The notes beneath the pieces are model-generated. The model was not told where the DNA came from. It saw nothing but the letters and a program-made list of their open reading frames with translations, and did no database searches. From Sanderia malayensis (taxonomy: Eukaryota; Cnidaria; Scyphozoa; Semaeostomeae; Pelagiidae): a stretch of 64,000 bases of DNA. Shown piece by piece: positions 44,990 to 54,300 of the stretch. The stretch covers positions 5,456,001 to 5,520,000 of the forward strand of contig RQOL01000699.1 of NCBI GenBank assembly GCA_013076295.1, given 5' to 3'. The translations under genes were made by a program, and so were the position numbers. Positions within the stretch are counted from its first letter, which is position 1; every line of letters starts with the position of its first letter.

Positions 44990-46092
44990 GTTTTCTGTCT
45001 TCTTTCTACGTGGACTCAAATTGCACTCGAATGAGAGCTTCGACAAACTTCAATTTTCGCATTCACTCATTGGCAGTCACCCTAAAACCATCTTTCTCTG
45101 TGGCGTGGCAAACTAATTTCAACATTTACAGCTGCATCTTGAACTGTAAAACCAGTGAAAGAGAGTTTCAAAAACTGGGTTACTTTAACTCAATTACAAA
45201 AGCAGCAACTAAAACAAACTCACAACACTTGTTCTCGAGCAAAAGTTTCTTCTGGTGTTTCGGATTTCCGCAGTTCTTCGTAGCTCGGCTCTTCAGTTAA
45301 CCCCACAATGAAACGCATGAATTTCTTTCATGTCAACATTATTGTAAATTCGAATAATTACAACCGACGATTACTCGTGACGCGGTCACTCAAGAGACAC
45401 TTCAAAATTATTAAAGATTACAGTTGCAAGTAAAAGTTCAGCATTAAAGTCAAAAATTAAAGTTAAAAAGAGGAATGATGAAGATGAACTAAATTTTAGG
45501 ACTTTAATATCTACCAAATAAGGATCAATGTTGACAGTAAAAAACTTAACAAATGAAAATAAATCGGTAAACTGAGCACATGAGAAATTACATAAATATG
45601 AAATCAAAGTTTAACTAAAAATCATCATGAAATAAGGGTTTAAAGATTCAAAGTTCATTTGATGATAATAAAAAATTATTACTAAATGCAATCCAGTGAA
45701 TTCAGTTCAATGCTTATGACGATATTTTTATTGTTGATGTTGTTGTTGTCTATTTCCAATCTTTCACAACAGAACCTTTCGCAAATGTTTCAAAAGAAAC
45801 ACTGGAGGAAGAAGATAAACGCCGCCTGCATAGTCCATCTTTGATAAGACGATGAATTCAAAGGCTTCTTTTTTATTGGAATGGCGCAGGAGTTTTCTTA
45901 CACCAATTAGATTACAGCAATGATCTCGCTGGAAGCTTTTTCAACAATCTTTAGAACTGGACTTTAGCTTAGAAAGCTTAGAAAGCTGTGAAGCTATGAA
46001 AGTTGCTTTGCACTCACAACCATTGTTTTCTTTGAGTTGAGAGCAATGTTTTTTGACTGAAAGCCAAGAGCTCAACCATCAATGTCAATTTG

Positions 46093-46138
46093 GTACTTTA
46101 CTGTCTGACAAGAAGACTCTTGTTTGACAGTAAAGTAC
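46093..46138. repeat. Hairpin with 21-bp arms
   Basis: GTACTTTACTGTCTGACAAG pairs with the reverse complement of CTTGTTTGACAGTAAAGTAC with two mismatches around a loop of about 5 nt. It is absent from copy A of the surrounding repeat. A miRNA-like precursor, a MITE relic or a regulatory RNA are all possible. Confidence 0.7.
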
Positions 46139-47284
46139 TGTCTAAATTGCAAAATGAGATTCTTAACAGCTGTACGCATATCTCAACATGTGTATATTTA
46201 TATGCGTTACTTCTCATGATGTCTCCACCGCAGATAAGCACATTCTTCAATCCATTTAAGATAATGGCAATTGAGGATCATTGAAAATTTGTAAAACTAT
46301 GTTGTTAGATCGAGTATTGTTTGCCTGTAGCTCTCGTACAGTTGTAAACAAAATTCTCCCTATTTGCCACGTGACCACCTTTCTGCATCTCAAATGGCAT
46401 CATGCTTTAGTTGGACAGAGTCCTTTCCATTCCCTGCTTCCTGCGACTGACAACGGTCTTCTCCACTAGGGCTGATGTGTCATCTGAACTGCTTGTCTTG
46501 AAAAATACGAGTTGCGAAGTAATTCGTGACGTGTCTCGTATAAAAGAGCATGTCAATAATCATGGTAAATGTCTCTGTTCGGAAGCAAACATCTCCGACT
46601 TACTGCCAACTGCTCTCCAGTGTCCAAATGCATTGTTTATGTATGCCGTTCAGTCAGTTCAAAGTCGAATCTGAATGTCATACTGCAACATGTTCGTTAA
46701 AACTAAAATATTATTACATAAACGTATTTCAATAAAATCAATTTAAATGAATAATGTGCTACTCGATTGGGCTCAGTGGACCACATAAATTTCGCAAGTG
46801 TAGACTACACTTAAATCAATACTAAGAAATACGAAAGGGTTGCAAATACGATATTTAAACGAATGCCCTAAATATGCTTACGGTGAATGAAATAACAGAT
46901 AAGACAATATAATATAGGATATAATATATTGTCAATATAACAAAAGAGCTCAATATTATAAGAGAAGCTGCAGAATATAGAAAACAAGTGTTCACCGTCT
47001 TGTTATTGCACCATACCCAGAAACCTAAAGTGACGGTGAAACCTTGTCATCTTTGGTCTGGTTTCTAAAGTAACAAAATTTAATTACTCTCAACAAACGC
47101 TAACCTACAAAGGGTACGCCAACCTACTTTGTCAAATTAAGCAACTTATTTAGGTCATAAACGCATAAAATATAAGCTTCACTAGCTGCACGCTGTTAAC
47201 AGTCACACCAATCTTATAGAGGCAACGGGGTCATAAGCATAACAAAAATTTAAAATAACTAAAAGATTCAAATAGTTAATAAAT

Positions 47285-47327
47285 GCTACGAAAAGCTTCA
47301 CTTCCATTTAAAAGTGAAGCATTTCGT
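47285..47327. repeat. Hairpin with 18-bp arms
   Basis: CTACGAAAAGCTTCACTT and AAGTGAAGCATTTCGTAG are inverted with one mismatch, loop CCATTTAA or similar. Not found in copy A. Confidence 0.7.
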
Positions 47328-47602
47328 AGTTAAATCGGATCTGTTAAAAAACATATCCTACCAAGAAAGTTCTTGCTAAGATAAGATTCTCAACAGCTGT
47401 ATTTCCCTCTTTTTAAGTGATTGCTATATGTGTCACCCCTGTAAATGTTATGGCAGCGCCAGAAAAACTAAAATATTGCTTAAGCGCTGGAAACATTATC
47501 AGAGACTTTTAATTTTCTTGTGTCTCTTGTGTGATACGATTTACTTTAAAAGTTTCCTAAATTTCCGGTGCAAAAAATAACATATTTCGAAGTTGAGCCT
47601 AT

Positions 47603-47819
47603 TAGATAGGTGCACGGGCATAATTTATCGAATATCGAAGGGGAATATAGCTGATGGTGTTTTTCTGGTGTGAAATTTGATGCTCTTTCCGAATCTGCTT
47701 GTCCCCAAACGATTTAGTGGTGGGTGTGGCAGGGCGTGGTCAAAAAAAATTTCCTATTTTTTTTTCAAAATACCAACGGAAAATCGAGATTTATGAATAA
47801 ATATACCTTATTTATTGTC
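47603..47819 (+). repeat. Left terminal inverted repeat, 217 bp
   Basis: Pairs with 53194-53410 with a single difference noticed. It contains short T-runs and A-runs (CCTATTTTTTTTTCAAAAT) conserved in both copies, which normally drift quickly, supporting recent origin. Confidence 0.92.
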
Positions 47820-48218
47820 CATTGTGCTGTGTTTCCGTGTAAAATGAAATAAAACAATCAAATATATCCCATTGCCGTCAATTTTATTTTTTAAAATGCA
47901 CCTCAAAAATAGCTCTTTCGACACGCTTTTGGTCAAAGAATTCCGTGAATATCTACATCCGGGTAAAATAAACAATTACGGTGTGTGGCAGAATAAAACT
48001 ATCCTGGTGGTCTTGGTGTATAGCTGCAGTAAAAGTTGAACATGTGGCCTAAGGTAGGTTGAATCTTTAATCAATTTTCAATCACGTTAAATCAAAATCG
48101 TTTAACCTCAAATTCTTCGCAATTGAAATTGAATATTCACATCTAGATAACAAATATCGCATATTTCCTCCTCTGCGGGAACGCATCTCTTCATTTACTC
48201 GTTTCAGGTGGATTTTTA

Positions 48219-50115
48219 ATGGATCTACCATCAGCAACACCGTTTGCTTCCTTAAAAACAGCTGACCAGTCGGTTCTGTGCTGCTTATGTAAAGAAAGGA
48301 TTCGCAAATCTGAAAAAAGTCAGGTCTTCAAGGAAAAAGGGTAAGATACGAATGCATTTTGCTTTTCTACCCTGTTGGCGTTCATCCTGTAAATGGGGAC
48401 TTATTGACTGTTTTTCTTTTCACAGTTGGGAATCGATAAGAGAAAAGGCGTTACAGTGGAAATGTGTCACAAGTCCAAGATCATATGCTCTAAATTTTCC
48501 GTATGCACATGACACTCTGAAGCAGCATTTTACGTCAAAAGCCAACAATGAATTGAAATGCCACACACAATGTCGCAAGCATTTCGGAGATAGCACGAAA
48601 TTGCAAGCTAACCTCAGTGATTCTGCTCCTGGATTTGACGAGGAACCCATGTTGACTGAGAATGAAGAGCAGAGCCAAGCATCAAATCTTCCTAGTACTT
48701 CAGAGTGCCCAGCAACACGTAGTAAAGTGGATCATTTACCAGCACCAAGTGATCATAACAGGAAATGTTTTGTCTGCAACAAAGGCAGAAAGAAACTACG
48801 TGGACATGAGGAGACGCTGATGAAGCTTCAAGAGCCAAGAGCGGAGGCAAAATTGATCAGTGTTCTGGATGAAAATAAGCATTCAGATGACCCCATTCTT
48901 CAAAGTGCCGCAAAACGATTGCAGATTCATCAAGCAGGTGGAGGAGACCTCTTCGCAAGAGAGTTGGACTACCACAAAAGTTGCTATAAGTTTTTCACAA
49001 GATCCCGCACAGTGAATATTGAAACTGATGTTCCTTTTGAAACGATGAATGCACATTGTGCAGAGGAAGAGTTCTTGAAGATAATCGAAGTTAAAGTTAT
49101 TAGCGAAAAGTGCTGCTACTTTCTTGTTGATCTCCTTGAAGATCTGCAAAGTCTTTATGATTTCCACGTGGTACCGATTGAGGGAGCATCTCGCAAAACA
49201 TTTGCAAGCCAAGTAAAGGACATGATATTGAGAAAGTTCGAAGGCAAAGTCGATTTTGCAAGAGCTTCAGGTGTTCGGGGGTCAGGCAATATTCTTCACT
49301 CAGTGGATGTTAATCCGCTTGATTACTCATTGGCAACTTTGCAAGGAGCAGGCTTAAGAGATGATGACATCACTAAAGCATTTGCAAATATGATTAACAG
49401 AAAGGTTAAGTGCCTAAAGCAAAAGCAGCTTGCTGAAGGTCAGGTTAGGAATGAACAAATTTCATTTGATGAATTAGTCGCACAGCTTGATGAGCATGAA
49501 CCCCTACAGCAAATCTACAATGCAATTGGCTTGTCACTGCATCCTTCTGCAAAGAAAAATGAGCACGGATATGTTGTCCTTTCATCTTTGCAAGCAAACA
49601 AGGTCTGGTCGATTGCTGGAACATGGCAGCAGTTGTTAACAGGGGAATTTTCATCAACATCCTTGGCATTAGGGATGGTTATTCATAGAGTGACAGGGAG
49701 CAAAGAAACAATCAACCTCCTAAGTAAAGTTGGAATCACTCCTAGCTACACAACCATTCGCGAGACTAACAAGAAATGGGCAAAGGACACAACTGAAGAA
49801 TTGCAGAAAAGAGTAGCCCCCATTTGCATGGAACCATTCAAGCCAACACACATTACACTAGACAATAATGATGGGCGACAAATGACTTTAACAGGTGTTG
49901 GAACGACTCATGACACTACCGGCACAATTAACCAACCAACACTGCCTGGCGAAGAACACCATTCACTTTTTTATCCTTTAGAAGGACAGACAAGAGCTGT
50001 TCGAAATTCAGAAGATGTTTGTTACGACGAATTTAGGATTGGAAAACCAAAGGCCCCGCCTACTATTAAGGCATATGATTGCAATGATGATAAAAAGAAA
50101 TTGATCACAGACTAA
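48219..50115 (+). CDS. Transposon protein A: two zinc fingers and first catalytic Asp
   Basis: The start is the ATG at 48219: exon 1 (48219-48340) ends at AAAAAGG|GTAAGA and joins exon 2 at 48426 (TTTTCACAG|TTGGG), giving FKEKG-WESIREKALQW. This beats the ATG inside the intron at 48352. The product is 603 residues. Finger 1 uses C21xxC24 and H87xxC90; finger 2 uses C155xxC158 and H224xxC227. The region around 380-500 is helical (FDELVAQLDEHEPLQQIYNA, ALGMVIHRVTGSKETINLLS). THITLDNNDGRQ (D520) is the likely first Asp of an RNase-H-fold transposase core. The protein stops at TAA 50113-50115 before the second and third catalytic residues, which lie in the next frame. It presumably binds the TIRs. 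Related two-finger proteins are common but mostly uncharacterised in invertebrate genomes. Confidence 0.8.
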
Positions 50116-50147
50116 GCAAGGATTGCGCTTGGGCTTTAGCTGCGATG
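50085..50147 (+). promoter_or_regulatory. A/B gene junction, candidate -1 frameshift zone
   Basis: The B frame is open upstream of its ATG back to about 50097, where it meets TGATAA, so the A and B frames overlap by about 20 nt around GATAAAAAGAAATTGATC. A -1 shift in this A-rich stretch would fuse A and B. T-AAA-AAG is close to, but not, the canonical A-AAA-AAG slippery heptamer. A good acceptor-like GGGCTTTAG lies just before the B ATG, but no strong donor was seen at the end of A. Reinitiation, frameshift, cryptic splicing or a mutation are all open. Confidence 0.45.
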
Positions 50148-53129
50148 GCAACACAAACTCTCTCACAAGACACCGAAACTCCACAGGAAGATAGTATGGT
50201 GCCAGAATCGTCTCCTAGTCAGGGTAGCACAGTATCATGTAATAATTCAATCGGATCGTGGACTGCCTTTAACAAGAAAGCAACATCGGTAGCGACAACA
50301 AAGTCGCGCAATGAGTATCTTCCCACCATATCACATCCTCCAGATGACAAAATCTGCAAATACTACTTGGATTATATTCTGGATATGGCTGGCAGTCTTC
50401 ACCTGGAACATATATTTGTGCACTGTGACCAAGCAGTCTTCTACAAAATGTCTCAGATAATGTGGAAAGAGTGTGATAAATACAAGAAAGTGATTTGTTT
50501 GATGGGTGGCTTTCATACCCTTCTGGTTTGGTTAAAAGTTCTGCATAAGCAGTTTGGTTGCTTGGGATTTCGAGACTGGTGGTGTGAATCGGGAATAATC
50601 GCAGAAGGGTCAGTTGATCAGGCAGCAGAAGGCCGGCACTATTCTCGGTCTATGCGCCTTCATAAACAATCACTGGAAGCATTACTAAGATTCAAAGGAT
50701 CTGAAGTTGAAGTATCAAGGGAGCTTGCGGAAGTAGCTAAAGCACTTGCATCATCAGTATCTCCAACTTCATTGGAAGCTGTTTTATCTCACCCAAACTT
50801 TAAAACCTGGAAAAATGAGATTCTTAAGTGTTCTGGAACAATGGGCACATTTTTGCTAAAGTACATATTCGAAGTAAGTACAATGCTTTCATTTGTCGTC
50901 AGTTTCAGAGAGAAGAATATGGAGCTCCATCTAGAAGCATTGCAGCAATTGGTTCCACTGCTTTTTGCTTTCAATCATCAAAATTACGCTCGGTACTTGA
51001 CATACAGCCACATCATGCTTTCAAATATGAAAACCGAAAATCCAAATGCTTTTGATGATCTTGCAAAATATGGTCCTGGAGTTAGCCTTAGTGGCGAAGC
51101 TTTCTCGAGCATCCCTGGAGATTTAGTTACAGAGATTGGTCCTAATCGTGAAAGCAAAGTACGCGGTGGTCCTATGAGCGGTGGCTACAGCACTTCCCCA
51201 GAAGCCGTGGACACTTTTTACAAAAACTCCCATAAGTTAGCTAAATTAAGATTATTGACAAAGGAGCGATTTAGAATAAAAACCTCTAATGTCCATAATG
51301 AAACAACGACTGGCGCAAAGTTTAAGCACGAAAAGCAAGTGATGAACTTGATCGAGAAGTTGCGCACATACTCGTACCCATTCGCAGGGCCAGCACGCAC
51401 CCTTTCAACTGGAATTGAAATTAGTCCGGAAATAGTAACAGGACTTCTTGAAGCAAAGTCTGCTGGTAAGGAAATGCATCGACATTTCTACTCGGATCGT
51501 CTGCTCTCTTCTGAAGTTGGTTTCTTTGAGCCTATTGAGAGAAGCAAAATTAAAACTGGCCTAGAAAAGAAACAGAAACCTGCAAAGGCCTTATCAGTCC
51601 TAAAAGAAGATCGGCAAGCACTTGGTCTTATTGTTTCACAATGCCACGATAAAAGAGAAGCATTTTCTTATTGTCTCACTAAATATCCTCTTGCAATAGC
51701 AACTCCCGACGGAAAGTTGTATCAACCAGGATCTAAAGCAGCATTCAGAAATAATCTCATTGACCAAGCTGAGGCAACCATCGAATCTCCACCTCTTCGA
51801 GCGACAACAATTTATGACGGTATGGCAGTAATCAGGGCTTCAAAGCCCACCACAACATGGGGTCAGTACATGGCAAATCAATTGAAAGCATTCACACCTC
51901 CTTCATCATGGTATGTACAGGAAACTGTCATAGTATTCGATAACTATATTGACGACCAAGAGTACTCGATCAAAGATGCTGAGAGACAAGAAAGAGGTTG
52001 TAGCGCAAGGGTTCATTTGGGTACTAATGAACAAAAAATGATGAATGGTAAAGACTTTCAAATGTTTATGCACAACAAAGAGAATAAAGACGAGCTCATC
52101 AAGCGATTCGTTGAATTTACCTGTCTGCTAGAAACACGGTCCAATTTCAATGTTCCTTGCACAGTCAATCATAGGAACACAACACTGACTGTCACTCCAT
52201 CAAATGTGGCTAAATTGTTTGATTGTAATCACGAGGAAGCTGATACTCGTGTAGTATTGCATGCATTCTTATCTGATGGTCCAGTGATCATCAAAGCTAA
52301 GGACACGGATATCCTCATTCTTATGATATATGCCTTTGCAGTAAAACAACCGCAGTCGGAATGGTGTATGCAAGTTGACCATGATAAATTCATCAGCATC
52401 GGAAAGATCGTGCAGTTCCTTGGCATTTCCACAGCCCTGTTGTTACCTGCCTTTCATGCTCTAACCGGCTGCGACACCACTAGTTATTTTTATCGGATTT
52501 CAAAGAAATCAGTTTTTGACAGGGCAGTGAAACAAAAGTCGTTGCCCCTTCTCGAAAAATTGGGAGATGAAAAATCTCTTCATGCAGATTGGGAACGTGA
52601 CATCACTAACTTTATTCATAAAACAATATACAATGGCAAAGAAAACGACGACCTAGTCACTACACGAATCAACGAATACGACAAGCTAAGGGTAAAAACA
52701 ACGCAAAGTATTATTCCTGATCCTGGAAGCTTGAAGTATCTGATCGAAAGGGCCAATTTGGCCACATACTATCTGAAACATTTCAGTTTACCAGTCGTCG
52801 AAAAGGTCAGTGTTTCTGAAAGCGGCTGGATAAGAGAAGAAACTGGCCATCTGCTACCTTTGTGGTACCATGGGCCACAAATGCCCCGATTAGTGCGAAA
52901 GAGAAAGTCGGGAAAAAGAAAGAAGTCTGCAAAAAGCGCTAGTTTTTCAGTGATGGACACGAGTGAGACCTCAGATGCTACAGATAGCGATGATGAGTTG
53001 ACGGGAAAGACTGTTTTTACAGAGCATAGAATCTGTCCTGATGACAAGGGCGACTATGACTGGCTGTACTCGAGCTCTGAAGAAGATTGTGCTGCGTATG
53101 ACAGTGATGACGATGAATATATACCTTAA
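50145..53129 (+). CDS. Transposon protein B: transposase core remainder plus FEN/XPG-like nuclease
   Basis: 994 residues, no breaks. HIFVHCDQAVFYK (D95), LMGGFHTLLVWLKVLHKQFG (121-140) and WWCESGIIAEGSVDQAAEGR (E148/E154) fit the second Asp and Glu of a DDE core. After about 550 the layout matches flap-endonuclease/XPG enzymes: IYDGMAVIRAS (D558, like D34 of human FEN1), VIVFDNYIDDQEYSIKDAER (D599, like D86), HEEADTRVVLH (E698/D700, like E158/E160), KDTDILIL (D720/D722, like D179/D181) and HALTGCDTTS (D777, like D233). Spacings of 20 and 55 residues between the last three clusters are close to FEN1. The tail is acidic (SDDEL, SSEEDCAAYDSDDDEYIP) after a basic RKRKSGKRKKSAK, a probable nuclear signal. 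Frame is -1 relative to protein A. Confidence 0.85.
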   Translation: MATQTLSQDTETPQEDSMVPESSPSQGSTVSCNNSIGSWTAFNKKATSVATTKSRNEYLPTISHPPDDKICKYYLDYILDMAGSLHLEHIFVHCDQAVFYKMSQIMWKECDKYKKVICLMGGFHTLLVWLKVLHKQFGCLGFRDWWCESGIIAEGSVDQAAEGRHYSRSMRLHKQSLEALLRFKGSEVEVSRELAEVAKALASSVSPTSLEAVLSHPNFKTWKNEILKCSGTMGTFLLKYIFEVSTMLSFVVSFREKNMELHLEALQQLVPLLFAFNHQNYARYLTYSHIMLSNMKTENPNAFDDLAKYGPGVSLSGEAFSSIPGDLVTEIGPNRESKVRGGPMSGGYSTSPEAVDTFYKNSHKLAKLRLLTKERFRIKTSNVHNETTTGAKFKHEKQVMNLIEKLRTYSYPFAGPARTLSTGIEISPEIVTGLLEAKSAGKEMHRHFYSDRLLSSEVGFFEPIERSKIKTGLEKKQKPAKALSVLKEDRQALGLIVSQCHDKREAFSYCLTKYPLAIATPDGKLYQPGSKAAFRNNLIDQAEATIESPPLRATTIYDGMAVIRASKPTTTWGQYMANQLKAFTPPSSWYVQETVIVFDNYIDDQEYSIKDAERQERGCSARVHLGTNEQKMMNGKDFQMFMHNKENKDELIKRFVEFTCLLETRSNFNVPCTVNHRNTTLTVTPSNVAKLFDCNHEEADTRVVLHAFLSDGPVIIKAKDTDILILMIYAFAVKQPQSEWCMQVDHDKFISIGKIVQFLGISTALLLPAFHALTGCDTTSYFYRISKKSVFDRAVKQKSLPLLEKLGDEKSLHADWERDITNFIHKTIYNGKENDDLVTTRINEYDKLRVKTTQSIIPDPGSLKYLIERANLATYYLKHFSLPVVEKVSVSESGWIREETGHLLPLWYHGPQMPRLVRKRKSGKRKKSAKSASFSVMDTSETSDATDSDDELTGKTVFTEHRICPDDKGDYDWLYSSSEEDCAAYDSDDDEYIP

Positions 53130-53193
53130 TTGGTTAGAGAATATCATGGTTTAGTGTTATCCTCAGGAAATTTATCTAACAAAAGCACTAAGT

Positions 53194-53410
53194 GACAATA
53201 AATAAGGTATATTTATTCATAAATCTCGATTTTCCGTTGGTATTTTGAAAAAAAAATAGGAAATTTTTTTTGACCACGCCCTGCCACACCCACCACTAAA
53301 TCGTTTGGGGACAAGCAGATTCGGAAAGAGCATCAAATTTCACACCAGAAAAACACCATCAGCTATATTCCCCTTCGATATTCGATAAATTATGCCCGTG
53401 CACCTGTCTA
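53194..53410 (-). repeat. Right terminal inverted repeat, 217 bp
   Basis: Inverted copy of the left end; begins 65 bp after the stop codon of the second gene. Confidence 0.92.
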
Positions 53411-53415
53411 TATGT

Positions 53416-53522
53416 TCAGATGCATAAAAAATGAAAAGGTCATCTTTTCATTTTTCATGCATCTGAACAAGTTTATCATCTTTTGGGAACATGCAATTCT
53501 CTTGCATGCTGGCAAAAGATGC
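53416..53522. repeat. Two adjacent hairpins at the transposon's right edge
   Basis: The first hairpin has 25-bp arms: GTTCAGATGCATAAAAAATG plus AAAAG against the inverted copy ending GCATCTGAAC, one mismatch, 5-nt loop GTCAT. The second (about 53477-53522) pairs CATCTTTTG with CAAAAGATG and, inside it, CATGCAA with TTGCATG. Both start within a few bases of the target duplication. Confidence 0.75.
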
Positions 53523-53529
53523 TGTCGCA

Positions 53530-54140
53530 GAAGAGGATTGAACGAGACAATTGAGACTATTGTTTGACTTTTTTATTGTTATTTTTTATTGTTTGTTAAA
53601 TGTTACATTGTCGTGATTGTGTGGAGGAGATTTTGGGCGTGTGATTTTGGCGAAGTAGTTTTAGTTATATATGTCTGTTGGAGTTGACGCTGTACGTTGT
53701 AGAGAAAAAATATCAAGTGAAAAAACAGTGAGACCTTTTTGTTATCGTGCTTCTACCTGTTCCCGATAATGCGAACTTTTGTGAAACTTATCACTTAACA
53801 CTTATCTCTTCAAGGACTAAAGTGATACAATTGACTTGTTTATGTGCAAAAGCATGGTGAAAATAAAGCCCTGACTAAAGAAAGTAAAGCACAGCAAGAA
53901 CAGCAAAAATAAAGAGAAGTAAAAACATGGAGAAATCAAAAGAAAAAAAAACAATTTTAAGAAAGAAAATAATTCCAAAATAAATGAGGAAGATATGTTT
54001 TTCAGTAATAAAAAAACTTACTTTGAACTTTCGTCATTTGCATTTCCAGATCCGCTTTTTTCTTTGATAGTCCACATATTCCAATTTAAGCCAGTTTTAT
54101 TTATGTGCAGATGTAAGGACGTGATCTCTAACCTTGATAA
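53530..54140. other. No gene recognised
   Basis: AT-rich spacer between the young transposon and the next MITE/Mutator-like remnant. Confidence 0.35.
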
Positions 54141-54144
54141 CTCC

Positions 54145-54300
54145 AAGACCTTGTTCATATGAGGTGAGGTGGCCCATCGAGGTGGGATCGCCCACAGAAG
54201 TGAGATGCAGTCGACACAGTGACTGGTATGTAGAAATGCTTTTGCATTTATATATGAGAGGTGAGCTATTTAACCTGCTGAGGTGGAATGAAAGTGTCAA
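54145..54300. mobile_element. MITE copy related to 21446-21600
   Basis: TTGTTCATATGAGGTGAGGT and further GAGGTGGGATC/GAGGTGGAATG boxes are shared with the element at 21.4 kb. It directly precedes the Mutator-like remnant. Confidence 0.5.

Larger units (their letters stand above)
44990..47410. repeat. Diverged repeat family, copy B
   Basis: Homologous blocks to 18300-20100 lie in the same order and orientation (see copy A). Copy B is longer because of insertions between blocks, including two strong hairpins. No intact reading frame. Confidence 0.55.
47603..53410 (+). mobile_element. Young 5.8-kb DNA transposon encoding an XPG/FEN-like nuclease (Academ-like?)
   Basis: Terminal inverted repeats of 217 bp (47603-47819 and 53194-53410), beginning TAGAYAGGTGCACGGGC, match without gaps; one difference (T/C at the fifth base) was seen on comparison by eye. 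A TAT trinucleotide sits outside each end (47600-47602, 53411-53413), so the target duplication is 3 bp; if the TA is counted outside the TIR it is TA. The two long genes described below fill the interior on the plus strand. The near-identical TIRs and long open frames indicate a recent insertion. XPG nuclease plus a 3-4 bp duplication recalls the Academ superfamily (AcademX lineage); that placement is inference. Confidence 0.9.

Noticed and set aside
47603..47608. Simple TA target duplication, as for Tc1/mariner
   Set aside because: Not excluded, but TAT outside TIRs that begin with TA explains the flanks with one more matching base and fits the encoded proteins better; no mariner-type transposase is present.
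48352..48425. Start of protein A at the ATG at 48352
   Set aside because: That stretch is an 85-bp GT-AG intron; the spliced start at 48219 restores a CxxC zinc finger and a continuous FKEKGWES reading.
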